Of a stretch of DNA of 64,000 nt, positions 18,001-27,396 are shown piece by piece. The notes under the pieces are model-generated. The model was not told where the DNA came from. It saw nothing but the letters and a program-made list of their open reading frames with translations, and ran no database searches. Every line of letters starts with the position of its first letter. Position 1 is the stretch's first letter. The stretch spans positions 124,001 through 188,000 of the forward strand of contig CP065003.1 of NCBI GenBank assembly GCA_016700175.1, given 5' to 3'. A program made the position numbers and the translations under genes. The stretch is from Acidobacteriota bacterium. GTDB taxonomy: Bacteria > Acidobacteriota > Blastocatellia > Pyrinomonadales > Pyrinomonadaceae.

Positions 18001-20171
18001 CTCTGGATCTGGTACTGCGAGGAACTCGCTATAAGAAACAGCGCCGTCCGAACCCTGAAGTCCGGAGCTTCCGCCGGAACCGCGAGGACGGCCTGGAGGA
18101 TCGTATCGCGCATCGCGGCCGACATCGTTCCGTGCATGAACTTGTGATCGAGCCTGTCCATCAGCATATTGGCTGACGGGTCCGCCTGTGCCACCGGGAT
18201 CAGGTCATCGATGTTGATCGAGGTTCCCAGCGGCGCGTTGGGAGGATTGCGGTTATCGACCGGAATGTTCGAGAAAGACAAGATAGTGGCGATGTTCGCT
18301 CTCGCGATCGAACTTCCGGTGTTCATCAATCCGAACTCCGGAGCCAAAAGGCCCGTTCCCGGGATCACATAATTCGGAGGGTAGTAGTTGAAAACCGTCG
18401 GCGCACCGAAGGGGTTCTGACTCATGTATGCTGCAACATGAGGAACATAGCCGTCGCTTTGTTGTGTGCCGTCCGCCGATGAGACCTCGAGCTGACGGTA
18501 GAAGTTCGTCATCAGCTGAACAGGCTCCCTCAGCTTTCCGAAGTTCGGATCGGTCTTCTCGTCTCCTCGGGCTTCCGGATCAAGGAGTATGGCGCGGATA
18601 ACCGCCTTCATATCGCCTCTGACTCCGTTTCCGTTGTTGTTGAACGCCGATGCCACCCGTCCGACATATGCGGGCGTAGGATCGCTCGTGACGAGATGCT
18701 GAATAAGGTACTTCCCGACGAACGGCCCAAGATTCGGATGATAGAAAATGTTGTCCAAAGCGAGGTCCATCTCGGCGTTCCCGTTCAAGCCCGCGGGGAT
18801 GTTCCTGTTCACGGCATTTGGATAATCAAGAAGCACTTTCGCGGTGACGTCGTGGTTGTTCTGATTGAGGATCAGGGGATCCTTGAAGTTCACGGCTCCA
18901 AGCGTCGAGTTGGGACAGCCGACATTGCAGAAGGTCCAGCCGGTCAGCACTCTTGTAAAGTTGTTGACCGTCTCCTGATCGTAGGTCGGGATCGGATTGT
19001 TATTCTCGTCGTACTGCAGGGTCCCGTCTTGATTAAGCATGAAGAGCCCGACAGTGAACAGCTGCAGGATCTCCCTCGCATAGTTCTCGTTCGGGTTGTT
19101 CTTTGTGCTGCGGGCCATATCGAGATAGTCGCCCATTGCGGGATTCAGGGTCATGTCCTTCATAAGGTCCCTGTAATTCCCAAATGCGTGGTCGGAAAGT
19201 ACCTTGTGGTAAGCAAGCATATGGCTCGACTGCTGAATAGTCGGAAAGGAAGTCACCCAAAGCTGACTAAGCGCCCAGGCGACGCGGTGGCGCAGCTGGG
19301 GTTCTCCGTAAAAGGCCTCCTTGAAAAACCAGGTCTGTACCGGGTACATCGAGTAATGGGTCCGGACGCAGAGGTTGTATTCAAGGGTTCCTCTCGGATC
19401 AGGACATCCGGTCTGGACATTGTTGGGCTTCAAAGGGATGTTCGGGTACGGGTTCGAAGGAGAAGGATAGGGCTTGCCGAACTGCTCCGCGATCCAGGTA
19501 CGCAAGCCGATCCTGCGGACTCGGTGATCGAGATCTTCCGTTGGGCCGAACGTCGCCTGTTCAAGAAACCGCATTCTGTCACCGGACCATCGATATCCGA
19601 CGTACTCAGGGAGATTCTCGTCATCCTGCTGTTTTGTCTTCTGTTCCTGCGGTGCTTCGAATTTCAAGCCTCCGAACCGGCCCAGACCCAGAAGCAATGG
19701 GTTGCTCACAAGTCCCCGCCACGTGACGGCTACTTCAAGATCACCGGTCTCAGACGGCTGCTCCCAGAAACCGATCTCGTCTCGAATTCTGATCGTCACG
19801 GCGAAGACGGGCTTCGTCGATTTCACCTCGGAAAGTTCCAGCACGGGAAACCGGTAGAGCCGCTTGTTTGAATCACGCGCGTACACGCGAAACGCAGAAG
19901 CGCCTTCTCCGGGCATCAATTCAACCTCGGAAACGTATAGCCGTATGGTGTCACCTATCCGATAGGCTGATGATTTCCCATCTGGCAAGCGCTCAAAACC
20001 CGAATCATCTTTCGACGCCATCGCCCGCGAAGGATCATCGGCCGCGCTGAGCAGGACCGGTGAAGGAGAATTCGGGTCCGGATCGGTCTGGGCATTGATG
20101 TTCGGTGCTGAGAGTCCGACCACGAAAAGTGATAGCAAGGCGATAAGTCTTGGTACTCTGGAAACTGTCAT
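17997..20171 (-). CDS. DUF1800 secreted protein
   Basis: 724 residues. The signal peptide covers about residues 1-28. An extra N-terminal domain (about 30-190) precedes the DUF1800 domain, which starts at 'RFLEQATFGPTEDLDHRVR' and contains 'ENYAREILQLFTVGL' (H/D/R-rich core, about 360-400) and 'LREPVQLMTNFYRQL'. DUF1800 proteins are nearly always coupled to a DUF1501 partner, as here with a four-base overlap. The pair is thought to act in the periplasm on an unknown substrate. This copy has no frame break, unlike its partner. Confidence 0.9.
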   Translation of the reverse strand: MTVSRVPRLIALLSLFVVGLSAPNINAQTDPDPNSPSPVLLSAADDPSRAMASKDDSGFERLPDGKSSAYRIGDTIRLYVSEVELMPGEGASAFRVYARDSNKRLYRFPVLELSEVKSTKPVFAVTIRIRDEIGFWEQPSETGDLEVAVTWRGLVSNPLLLGLGRFGGLKFEAPQEQKTKQQDDENLPEYVGYRWSGDRMRFLEQATFGPTEDLDHRVRRIGLRTWIAEQFGKPYPSPSNPYPNIPLKPNNVQTGCPDPRGTLEYNLCVRTHYSMYPVQTWFFKEAFYGEPQLRHRVAWALSQLWVTSFPTIQQSSHMLAYHKVLSDHAFGNYRDLMKDMTLNPAMGDYLDMARSTKNNPNENYAREILQLFTVGLFMLNQDGTLQYDENNNPIPTYDQETVNNFTRVLTGWTFCNVGCPNSTLGAVNFKDPLILNQNNHDVTAKVLLDYPNAVNRNIPAGLNGNAEMDLALDNIFYHPNLGPFVGKYLIQHLVTSDPTPAYVGRVASAFNNNGNGVRGDMKAVIRAILLDPEARGDEKTDPNFGKLREPVQLMTNFYRQLEVSSADGTQQSDGYVPHVAAYMSQNPFGAPTVFNYYPPNYVIPGTGLLAPEFGLMNTGSSIARANIATILSFSNIPVDNRNPPNAPLGTSINIDDLIPVAQADPSANMLMDRLDHKFMHGTMSAAMRDTILQAVLAVPAEAPDFRVRTALFLIASSSQYQIQR

Positions 20172-20370
20172 TGTTTGAGCCTCCGGAAACGGGCACTGCT
20201 GAATCTGGTTCGGGAGGTGTTTCGGCCGTAGAGGAGTCTACGGTTAAACACTGTTGTACATCAATTTATAGCTTAGCGGCGAGAAAAACTCAAACGAATC
20301 TTACACCAGGTGACCCGGCCTGCGCCCGCCGATTTGTGCCTTTGGACGTGTCAACGAATGCGTTGGCCGA

Positions 20371-20405
20371 AAATAAAAGGCCGCCGATGTCCGATCGGCG
20401 GCCGT
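20371..20405 (-). terminator. Terminator of the AttH/CrtC-like gene
   Basis: Perfect 10-bp stem (20379-20388 with 20394-20403), followed on the minus strand by TTTTATTTT. Confidence 0.85.
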
Positions 20406-20429
20406 TTCATCGAACTAAATTGTCCAGGG

Positions 20430-21644
20430 TCATTCAGATTCAAAGTGATCTCCCATCAGGAAATGCGCGAGATTCGGGTTCTCATGTGACCGGTCATAGC
20501 CAACCAGTTCAATATAGGCATTGCCCCCAACCTCTGATCCGCCGAAACTGCCCGACACATGACATGCACCCTCCCAGTACACGATCATCGTCGTGCCCCT
20601 GGTATCGAGTTCCTGCTCTTCCATCACGGGATCAACTGCAAGCGATATGGCGAGAGAAGGAACGTTCACCTTCCAGCCGCTTGGGTATGTTGTGCCGGAT
20701 CGGGAGCTTTTCCAGTATCCGACCGGAGTTACCGAAACCTGATCCCGCGCAAGGTACGTTTGCCTGCCATCTTCCGAGACGAACACTCCGCTCGAGTATT
20801 CCGACACTTTGTCTTCGCCGTCGCGAAGCTGATATATCATGAGTTCCGTGCCGTTGCTCATCTGGATCGAGAACCAGTCCCATCCCTTCTGCTTGTCGGT
20901 TGCTGTCCAGGTTCCGAATTCGCGGTCCATCCAGGCCGATCCGGAGACATGTTCAGTTCGTCCCTCGATCGTGAGTTCGCCTTCGACCTCCATACGGGTG
21001 AACGAGAAGTAGCGTGAGGCTTGGCCTTCATCCTTGAGCGAGACGCCGTTCTTCAACTCTCCATTGAGAATCGGGTTCTTCACAGGTTTCAACCTGGCTT
21101 CCAGACTGACATCGCCGTTCATCGTCGCCTGCAACACGTGGCAACCGTGCGACTCTCTCACGCTCCATTCTCCAAGTCGCAAATAGAAATGTGAACTGCT
21201 GGCGGCCGCAGGATAATCGAAGAGTCCATTGCCGCTCTTGCGGTGCGCGTAACGGAACTTCTTCTCCGAGGTGTCGGTCAACGCGAAGTGCGCGAAATAA
21301 ATAGGGTTTCCCAGCAGCCGGAGCGGAACAATGCCGAATCTGTCAAGATCGGTTCGCCGTTTAAAGAACACAAGCTCGAACCCGAACCGCCTGTGCGAAC
21401 GGGATTCGATGTGGCCCGTGTAGTACCACCATTCCGTCTGGGCATGCTCGTGGGCAAAAAGATCGCGGGGAAGTTCCACAGGATAAAGCTCCGTGCCGTC
21501 CCTAAGCGTGTCCGCTTCACCTCTGATGGTATCGGCGAGCTTATCCAACAGTTCTGAAGCCGCCGATCCCGCTAACTCGCCCGCGTATTGAATTGTCTTT
21601 ACTGCGTCTGAGAAACCTGCCACGAATACTCCCCCTGTTCGCAT
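20430..21644 (-). CDS. AttH/CrtC-like lipocalin-fold protein
   Basis: 404 residues from ATG 21644 (an earlier in-frame ATG at 21686 is less likely). The AttH/CrtC family is recognised from 'EWWYYTGHIES' near residue 70, 'WMDREFGTW' in the middle, and 'WDWFSIQM'. Known members include carotenoid 1,2-hydratase CrtC and lipocalin-like proteins binding hydrophobic ligands. No carotenoid genes lie nearby, so hydratase activity should not be assumed. No clear signal peptide; the first 30 residues are mildly amphipathic. Confidence 0.82.
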   Translation of the reverse strand: MRTGGVFVAGFSDAVKTIQYAGELAGSAASELLDKLADTIRGEADTLRDGTELYPVELPRDLFAHEHAQTEWWYYTGHIESRSHRRFGFELVFFKRRTDLDRFGIVPLRLLGNPIYFAHFALTDTSEKKFRYAHRKSGNGLFDYPAAASSSHFYLRLGEWSVRESHGCHVLQATMNGDVSLEARLKPVKNPILNGELKNGVSLKDEGQASRYFSFTRMEVEGELTIEGRTEHVSGSAWMDREFGTWTATDKQKGWDWFSIQMSNGTELMIYQLRDGEDKVSEYSSGVFVSEDGRQTYLARDQVSVTPVGYWKSSRSGTTYPSGWKVNVPSLAISLAVDPVMEEQELDTRGTTMIVYWEGACHVSGSFGGSEVGGNAYIELVGYDRSHENPNLAHFLMGDHFESE

Positions 21645-21742
21645 CCTTTTACTAAACCTATAGCAAACGGGGAAGCGTGTGTTCAAGCAAACAAGCAGGA
21701 CCTGGAAGATCGGTAGAGAATCGGAGAGGCTGGCGGACGCTT

Positions 21743-22519
21743 TTACTGGGAGACGTCCACCCTTTGAATCTTCAATACGACACGGACCGCATCCGAGTCC
21801 CTTGGCATTGTCGCGGGCAGGAAAGGCGCAGCATCCGGATTGGTTTCAAACGCTTTTCGAAGTTCCCGCATTGCCTCATCATCTGTCGGTGGGTCGACAA
21901 CTTCCGCGATATTTGCGATTCCGTTTCCAAAGACATCAGCCACGACAACTACTTCTTCGTCGCTCATCTTGCCCCGGACGATGGATCTCGTGAGCGCTAC
22001 GAGAGCTCCTGTCGGGTTTACCTCCGGGGACGTCTCCGGGATCTCGATACGAAGATAGTCAGGACTGCTGCCGTCGAGGTTCGACGTATAGGGAAGCGAT
22101 TCTATCTCTATTTTGGAGACCTCCTGCCGCGGCTGATCGAACAAACCCTCAGCCGGCCTAACAAACATGAAGCTCAGGAACAGCAATGCGAACGCAGCAG
22201 TTCCGACCGCCCCGGCTCCCAACGGCATAAGCCAGTGCGAGATACGTTCGCCGATACCCTTTCTAGGATAGATCTGGCCGAACAGGCCGGTATCGCGCCT
22301 CTTCGCGGACAAGGATGCGACGATCGTTTCATTCAGCTCCAGGGGAATGTCCGGGTTCCCGAGCTTTCTCAGTTCCAGTCGAAGTCCCCGATACTCATCC
22401 AGTTCCTGCCGGCAAAGCGGGCAGCTCGGAAGGTGCGCTTCGATCGACCTACGCACATCTTCCTCAAGCACATCGTCAGCGTACAGGGGCAGATCGTATC
22501 TAATTTCTTCACATCTCAT
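21743..22519 (-). CDS. Anti-sigma factor with N-terminal zinc finger
   Basis: 258 residues from ATG 22519. The N-terminus holds an anti-sigma zinc-finger domain with 'H-x3-C-x2-C' ('EAHLPSCPLCRQEL'). A transmembrane helix follows at about 105-130 ('GAGAVGTAAFALLFLSFMF'), then a periplasmic beta-rich domain. It should hold the ECF sigma factor encoded upstream until an envelope signal arrives. The stop lies far beyond the zinc finger, so the sensory domain is large. A 352-base gap separates it from the sigma gene, unusual for such pairs. Confidence 0.85.
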   Translation of the reverse strand: MRCEEIRYDLPLYADDVLEEDVRRSIEAHLPSCPLCRQELDEYRGLRLELRKLGNPDIPLELNETIVASLSAKRRDTGLFGQIYPRKGIGERISHWLMPLGAGAVGTAAFALLFLSFMFVRPAEGLFDQPRQEVSKIEIESLPYTSNLDGSSPDYLRIEIPETSPEVNPTGALVALTRSIVRGKMSDEEVVVVADVFGNGIANIAEVVDPPTDDEAMRELRKAFETNPDAAPFLPATMPRDSDAVRVVLKIQRVDVSQ

Positions 22520-22871
22520 GGCAATCACCACCGGTCCGGAATCGATGATCCGGAACCAAAGCGCGCCTGCATGGTTAACTGACCCCGGCTGTTCCCGATG
22601 ATCCGGGAACAACGCATTCTCGGTTTTGAACTTTCCCTTTCGCCGGAATTCGAAAAGTACGGAAACGGATGTTGCTGGTCACATTTCAAACGCTTCACGG
22701 ACCCAGGCTTCGGGGATCGTTCTCGCCCGATGTTTGCTAGCCTCCGACCCTTATCGTTTGGCACCGATTATTGTTGACGTTCAAAGGCTGGTACCGGGGC
22801 GAGTTAGCCATACATTGCGCTGCATCGAAGTTCGTTCGGTCCAGAAAGACCGATCAAACGCAGACGCGCTA
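22520..22871. other. Long spacer between sigma and anti-sigma genes
   Basis: 352 bases between the stop of the ECF sigma gene and the start of the anti-sigma gene on the same strand. No convincing gene or clear hairpin was seen. Its length allows a separate promoter for the anti-sigma gene. Confidence 0.5.
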
Positions 22872-23525
22872 TCAAATATCCTTCAGTTTGTCCCTCAGTT
22901 CGCGCCTTCCGCGTGAGATCCTCGATTTGACCGTTCCGATATTTATCTCGAGGATATCCGCGATCTCTTCGTACGCGAACCCCTGGACATCGCATAAGAC
23001 AACAGCTTCGCGAAAGTGTTCCGGAAGTTCTGCGATCGCCGATTCCAGCATTGCGCCCTGTTCTCGTCGAAGGGCGTCTTGTTCAGGTGTCAAGCTGTTG
23101 CCCGGCACCACCTCACTCAAGGGCCTTTCGATTCCAGAGGGACTGTCGTCAAGCGATACGGTCTTATCCTTCTTTCGTCGCTGCCACCATCTGTACCTGT
23201 TGCGCGACTGATTGATCGCGATCCGATAGAGCCAGGTCTTTACGCTTGCTTCGCCGCGAAACTTCGAGATTGCGCGGTACGCCCTCAGAAAAGTCTCCTG
23301 GGTGATATCCTTCGCTTCCTCGGGATCTTTCATGATCCGGTAAAGCAGTCCGTAGATCTCCGACGAGTAGCGATTGACGAGCTGCTCGAATGCGGCGGGA
23401 TCGCCGGACTTGAGTTTCTCCACAAAAGCCACTTCCGCCAACGAGCGTTCAGTGCGAACCGGTTCCGAGATCGCGGAGCCGCCGATCTTCTTGTCATCCA
23501 ACGCAATTGATTTGCTGAAACCCAT
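22872..23525 (-). CDS. ECF RNA polymerase sigma factor (RpoE/SigW type)
   Basis: 217 residues from ATG 23525. Region 2 includes 'FEQLVNRYSSEIYGLLYRIMKDPEEAKDITQETFLRA', and region 2.4 'FRGEASVKTWLYRIAINQSRNRYR'. Region 4 is the helix-turn-helix 'LPEHFREAVVLCDVQGFAYEEIADILEINIGTVKSRISRGRRELR'. It would direct RNA polymerase to envelope-stress promoters when freed from its anti-sigma partner. The linker between regions 2 and 4 is long and acidic. Upstream lies a 264-base divergent spacer shared with a TPR protein gene, a likely autoregulated promoter (inference). Confidence 0.93.
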   Translation of the reverse strand: MGFSKSIALDDKKIGGSAISEPVRTERSLAEVAFVEKLKSGDPAAFEQLVNRYSSEIYGLLYRIMKDPEEAKDITQETFLRAYRAISKFRGEASVKTWLYRIAINQSRNRYRWWQRRKKDKTVSLDDSPSGIERPLSEVVPGNSLTPEQDALRREQGAMLESAIAELPEHFREAVVLCDVQGFAYEEIADILEINIGTVKSRISRGRRELRDKLKDI

Positions 23526-23789
23526 CTTTCGCTTTAGCCGGAAAGTTGATCTGGATGCTATCGTCACTGTTCGAATATGGCACGAACAAACATTATGACA
23601 ACGTTCTCGCCAGTTTGTTCCCGGAAAATTCCTTTCCCGCTAATGAAGAAGTCCGCCCTTTGCGGGTTGCCAAATCAGGGCTTGATACTTGCCCTGCGAG
23701 GCCATTTACGCTAGATTTGTTCCTTTACGAACTTATCAGTTAAGGCGATTGTATAACGTCATCAAGTTATTCAATTGCACATTTTCCGG

Positions 23790-24659
23790 ATGTCAATCAA
23801 GAAAAAGAAACCAAGAAAGAAGCGTCAACCGACCCTGGCAGTTCCTGAGCAGCAGGACGAACAGGGCAAGATCCAGTACAAGGACGAATTCCAGACCAGC
23901 GTCGGGCAGAAAATCGAGAATCTCGGAAGCCGGCTTGAAGGAAAAGGGCGCAACATCCTTTACGGTGTTGCCGCGCTTGCGGTCCTGTTCGTGATCGTCG
24001 GCCTCTTCTACGTTTGGAACAAAAGAACCAACAACGCCGCTCAGGCCGCCCTGGGGCAAGCGATCGAGACATCGCAGGCTCAAGTGACTGACTCTCCGAT
24101 TCCCGCCGGCGTAACGGCAAAAGTTTTCAAGACCGAGAAGGAAAGGGCGGAAGCGGCGATCCGGGAATTCCAGTCGGTAGTCGACAATTATGGTGGTCGG
24201 TACGCGGAAAAGGCAAGGTACTTCATCGCGGTCAACCGCCTGGACGTAGACAAACAGACAGGGATCAGGGAACTTCAGGAGCTGCAGGGCCTTTCCGGGG
24301 AAGTCGGTGTCATGTCTAAATTCGCCCTTGCTCAGACATACGCCGGGGACGCGAACTTCGCGGAAGCTGAGAAACTCTACACGGAGTTATCGAACGTCGA
24401 CAACACCGTGATATCGATAGAGACCATTCGATTTGAGCTTGCAAAGGCTCTTGAGGCACAGAACAAAACGAAACAGGCGGTCGATCTTTATTTTCAGATC
24501 GCAAAAGAAGCTGCAGAAGCGAAAGACGCCGAGGGCCAGCCTGTTCCGCTGACACAGACAGCAACGGAAGCCAAGGAGAAAGTTAAAGAACTGGATCCGG
24601 AGAGGGCAAAGCAGATCCCGGAGCCGCAGTTGCCTTCGGGCCTTCCGCTCGGACTTTGA
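23790..24659 (+). CDS. YfgM-like TPR membrane protein
   Basis: 289 residues. A basic cytoplasmic N-terminus (rich in Lys/Arg, residues 1-20) precedes one transmembrane helix ('ILYGVAALAVLFVIVGLFYVW', about 56-76). The rest is a periplasmic TPR-like domain ('FALAQTYAGDANFAEAEKLYTEL'). The architecture is that of YfgM, an ancillary SecYEG/periplasmic chaperone factor. Divergent from the ECF sigma gene, so it may be part of the envelope-stress response (inference). A strong terminator follows. Confidence 0.78.
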   Translation: MSIKKKKPRKKRQPTLAVPEQQDEQGKIQYKDEFQTSVGQKIENLGSRLEGKGRNILYGVAALAVLFVIVGLFYVWNKRTNNAAQAALGQAIETSQAQVTDSPIPAGVTAKVFKTEKERAEAAIREFQSVVDNYGGRYAEKARYFIAVNRLDVDKQTGIRELQELQGLSGEVGVMSKFALAQTYAGDANFAEAEKLYTELSNVDNTVISIETIRFELAKALEAQNKTKQAVDLYFQIAKEAAEAKDAEGQPVPLTQTATEAKEKVKELDPERAKQIPEPQLPSGLPLGL

Positions 24660-24680
24660 TCAAGGCATGACGGATTTTTG

Positions 24681-24714
24681 AAGAAGAGGGTGTTTTCGCC
24701 CTCTTCTTTGTTTT
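24681..24714 (+). terminator. Terminator of the YfgM-like gene
   Basis: Perfect 10-bp stem AAGAAGAGGG/CCCTCTTCTT, then TTGTTTT. Confidence 0.88.
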
Positions 24715-24773
24715 AGGCAGATACACCTAAGTTAATCGATTGAGATCTTCGAACTGATATACTCATTACCGCA

Positions 24774-26213
24774 TTGTCTGAAGAAAGGAAATCTCGTAGT
24801 TCCCGGCCTGACGCGCCGGCTCCCGTTGCCGACAACGGCAAGCCCACCAAAGAACCCTCGGTGAATAGAGAGCTTGTACGGCATAGGGCGTCGCCGCACA
24901 GCTATCTTTCATTTGTACTTGTCGGCACTTTTTTCACCGGACTCGCGCTTCACTTGGGTTCCGATCTGCTGGCCGGAATCCTCTTTGCGACCAGCTGGTT
25001 CGCGGTTCCACTGTTCGCGTTCTACGACCGATTCGAGTTTGACGGCTCGACGCTTCGCAGGACAGGGCTCGTGCCGAAAGCCTGGTCCGCGATTACCGCC
25101 TCTCCTTCGGCGATCAGGCTGGAAGACATCGAACTTGTGGAGACCCAGGCCCTCAGGGCGCTTAGGCGAGGTGGAGACGTATATTACAGGTACCGGACGC
25201 TGATCGTCGGAGAAGATGTCCGGTTCAACGTCGTGTCCGGAAGTGACAGTTATCGACAACTCATCAACTCGTTGTTCTCCGTCGTGCCCGAGGAGATCCT
25301 CGACAACCGATCTGTCGAATTGAGGGACTACTACCTAGATCCCAAGGAAGTTCAAACAAAGGTCAGGTTCGCGAAGATACCTTCTGCGGCCGTACTTGAA
25401 CCTTCGATCCGATCGAGGGCTTCGGCATCGGGAACCGCGAGGCGCCATGAGGAGCCTGTCGATCCGGATGAGATCGCTGAACGTGCGGGTTATCTTCGGC
25501 AGCTGGCGAACGAGCTTAGGGTCAACGGATACCTGGTACAGGCGCTGGAGGTTTTCAGGCGGGCGCTGCGGCTAAGACCTCACGACGGCTGGCTTCTCTT
25601 CGAGTTTGCAAGATGTCTCCATTCGTATGCGGGCGCAGAAAAAAGCAGGGGACTTGAGAGGAAAGCCATGGCCGCACTGCGGCTTGCCGAGCGAAAGGCG
25701 GGCACCGATGAAAAGCTCCTTTCGAGACTGGGAGAAAGCTACTTTCAGTATGGTGACTGGCAGAGGGCTAAGAGGACTTTCGAAAGGACCATTGATTTCG
25801 CCGGCGACAGTTACCGTTCCGTTAGGGGAATGGCGGAACTCGCCCTCCGTGAAGGCAAGATCGCGCACGTGATCCACCACTTTGCTTCCGCCAACCGAAT
25901 GGCAGAGATCCCCGCGCTGAGAAGGTGGACCAGCTCTGAAGCGGCGTATTTCGACCGGCTGAATTCCGACGAAGATTACATGGATATGGAGATCAGCCGC
26001 GTGAACCTCCTTGACAGCCTGGAGAGGTCGAAGAAAACTGCACTGAGGATCACAGTTCTTGGCCTGCCTCTGATCATCTGCGGGATGATAATGGAAGCCT
26101 CGCTTCTTGCGAACTTCGGATGGGCGATTTCCGGAGTTTCGCTTGTAGTTTGGATCGGGATCGTGATCAGCAGGAACATGTTCTCTTCCAGGCTCCCGAT
26201 CGAATCCGAATGA
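24774..26213 (+). CDS. TPR protein with N- and C-terminal membrane segments
   Basis: 479 residues. Two hydrophobic segments near the N-terminus (about 44-85) form a helical hairpin. A PH-like/DUF-type stretch follows ('LRRTGLVPKAWSAI'). Three to four TPRs occupy about 225-380 ('GYLRQLANELRVNGYLVQALEVFRRAL'). Two C-terminal transmembrane helices lie at about 424-466. The only start before the conserved part is TTG at 24774, with no clear ribosome site; an in-frame stop is 33 bases upstream. Function unknown; a membrane scaffold is plausible. Confidence 0.72.
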   Translation: MSEERKSRSSRPDAPAPVADNGKPTKEPSVNRELVRHRASPHSYLSFVLVGTFFTGLALHLGSDLLAGILFATSWFAVPLFAFYDRFEFDGSTLRRTGLVPKAWSAITASPSAIRLEDIELVETQALRALRRGGDVYYRYRTLIVGEDVRFNVVSGSDSYRQLINSLFSVVPEEILDNRSVELRDYYLDPKEVQTKVRFAKIPSAAVLEPSIRSRASASGTARRHEEPVDPDEIAERAGYLRQLANELRVNGYLVQALEVFRRALRLRPHDGWLLFEFARCLHSYAGAEKSRGLERKAMAALRLAERKAGTDEKLLSRLGESYFQYGDWQRAKRTFERTIDFAGDSYRSVRGMAELALREGKIAHVIHHFASANRMAEIPALRRWTSSEAAYFDRLNSDEDYMDMEISRVNLLDSLERSKKTALRITVLGLPLIICGMIMEASLLANFGWAISGVSLVVWIGIVISRNMFSSRLPIESE

Positions 26214-26214
26214 G

Positions 26215-26246
26215 AAAAAGCGGCCGGATGGCCGCTTGAACTTTTT
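26215..26246. terminator. Bidirectional terminator between convergent genes
   Basis: GCGGCC-GGAT-GGCCGC stem with A run on one side and T run on the other, between the TPR gene and the ATP-grasp gene. Confidence 0.8.
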
Positions 26247-26268
26247 GAATCAACTCCTGGAAACGCCT

Positions 26269-27231
26269 CTATTCTGACCCGGCAGCCTTGCCCTCAACGC
26301 CTTTCAGCAGTTGATCCCATCGATAAACGGGTGTCTCAAATCCTTTTTCCAGAAGATCGATGATGAAGTCGGTCATCGAATCCACGATCCAACGGTGATT
26401 GTACTCACCCACTGACGCAAGTTCCGCGTCGGGTGCGGGATTCATGAAGTCGATAGCGTAAGGCACTCCGTCCTTGATCGCAAACTCGACCGTATTCAGG
26501 TCATAACCCAGCGCAGTGCAGATCGTGCGCACGTCGTGCTCCACTCTCTTCGCTAGCTCGGGTACAAGATACTCGGGATTCGGTACGTACTGCTCGCCGG
26601 ACAAATAAGGTTTGGACGGATCGTAGGGCATGATCAGGACCTTCTCGCGTCCAACGCAGTAGCAGCGTACGAACTGATCGTACTCGATCCCTTCCTGCAG
26701 CGTCATGCACAACCTTCCGGTCTGGTTGTACTCGTATAGCAGCTGCTCAAGCGATTCGACCTTCGACACGTTCTTCCAGCCGCCCCCGTCGAACGGTTTC
26801 ATAAATGCCGGAAGGCCCGTGTAATCGACGACCGCTTCCCAGTCGATGGGAAATTCGAGGTTCCGCAGGGAATCGCTGTTGATGTCCTCAATATAAGAAT
26901 GCTGTGGAAGCAGCACGGTCTTCGGGATTGCAACGCCGATCTTAGCGGCCAGCGAGAAATTGAAGAACTTGTCATCCGCAGACCACCAGAAAGGATTATT
27001 GATGATGTATGTGCCTTCAAGCGCGAACCGCTTTAGCATCGCCCTGTAATAAGGGACTTCATGAGAAATGCGGTCTATGACGACATCGTAACGCTTCTCT
27101 TCATCAAGCCGGACCCCGGCGGTCTTCACCATCTCGGCCGTGACCTCCCCGCCGCCTTTGGTATTAATGCTCTCTATAATTGCCTCCGGGAATGTCACCT
27201 CTCTCCCGGCCAGTATGCCCACTCTTTTCAT
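26269..27231 (-). CDS. ATP-grasp protein (RimK/glutathione-synthase-like)
   Basis: 320 residues, no membrane segment. The ATP-grasp central part shows 'PAFMKPFDGGGWKNVSKV' (the nucleotide-binding lysine and Gly-rich loop) and the metal-binding end 'VEFAIKDGVPYAIDFMNPAPD' (usual E-x-N acidic pattern, here D-x-M-N). 'PFWWSADDKFFNF' precedes it. The family joins a carboxylate to an amine with ATP; the substrates here are unknown. The gene is alone, so context gives no clue. Confidence 0.8.
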   Translation of the reverse strand: MKRVGILAGREVTFPEAIIESINTKGGGEVTAEMVKTAGVRLDEEKRYDVVIDRISHEVPYYRAMLKRFALEGTYIINNPFWWSADDKFFNFSLAAKIGVAIPKTVLLPQHSYIEDINSDSLRNLEFPIDWEAVVDYTGLPAFMKPFDGGGWKNVSKVESLEQLLYEYNQTGRLCMTLQEGIEYDQFVRCYCVGREKVLIMPYDPSKPYLSGEQYVPNPEYLVPELAKRVEHDVRTICTALGYDLNTVEFAIKDGVPYAIDFMNPAPDAELASVGEYNHRWIVDSMTDFIIDLLEKGFETPVYRWDQLLKGVEGKAAGSE

Positions 27232-27349
27232 ATCAGATCGTCAGCCTCACTAAGTAATATATATGTTGTGATAAACAAGGAGATTTCAAACGGAGAATAT
27301 TATTTGAATTGTATGTCGCCCGCAAGCCGCGTCTGGGCCGCGGAAATAG

Positions 27350-27372
27350 AAAAAGCAGGCCTGGGGGCCTGC
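27350..27372 (-). terminator. Terminator of the PspA-partner operon
   Basis: GCAGGCC/GGCCTGC stem with a T tract on the minus strand, 25 bases after the stop at 27397. Confidence 0.85.
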
Positions 27373-27396
27373 CGATCAAAAAAGATAACAAAGTAA

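Noticed and set aside
18696..19871. 391-codon plus-strand frame
   Set aside because: Antisense to the DUF1800 gene, which has full family signatures and a coupled partner.
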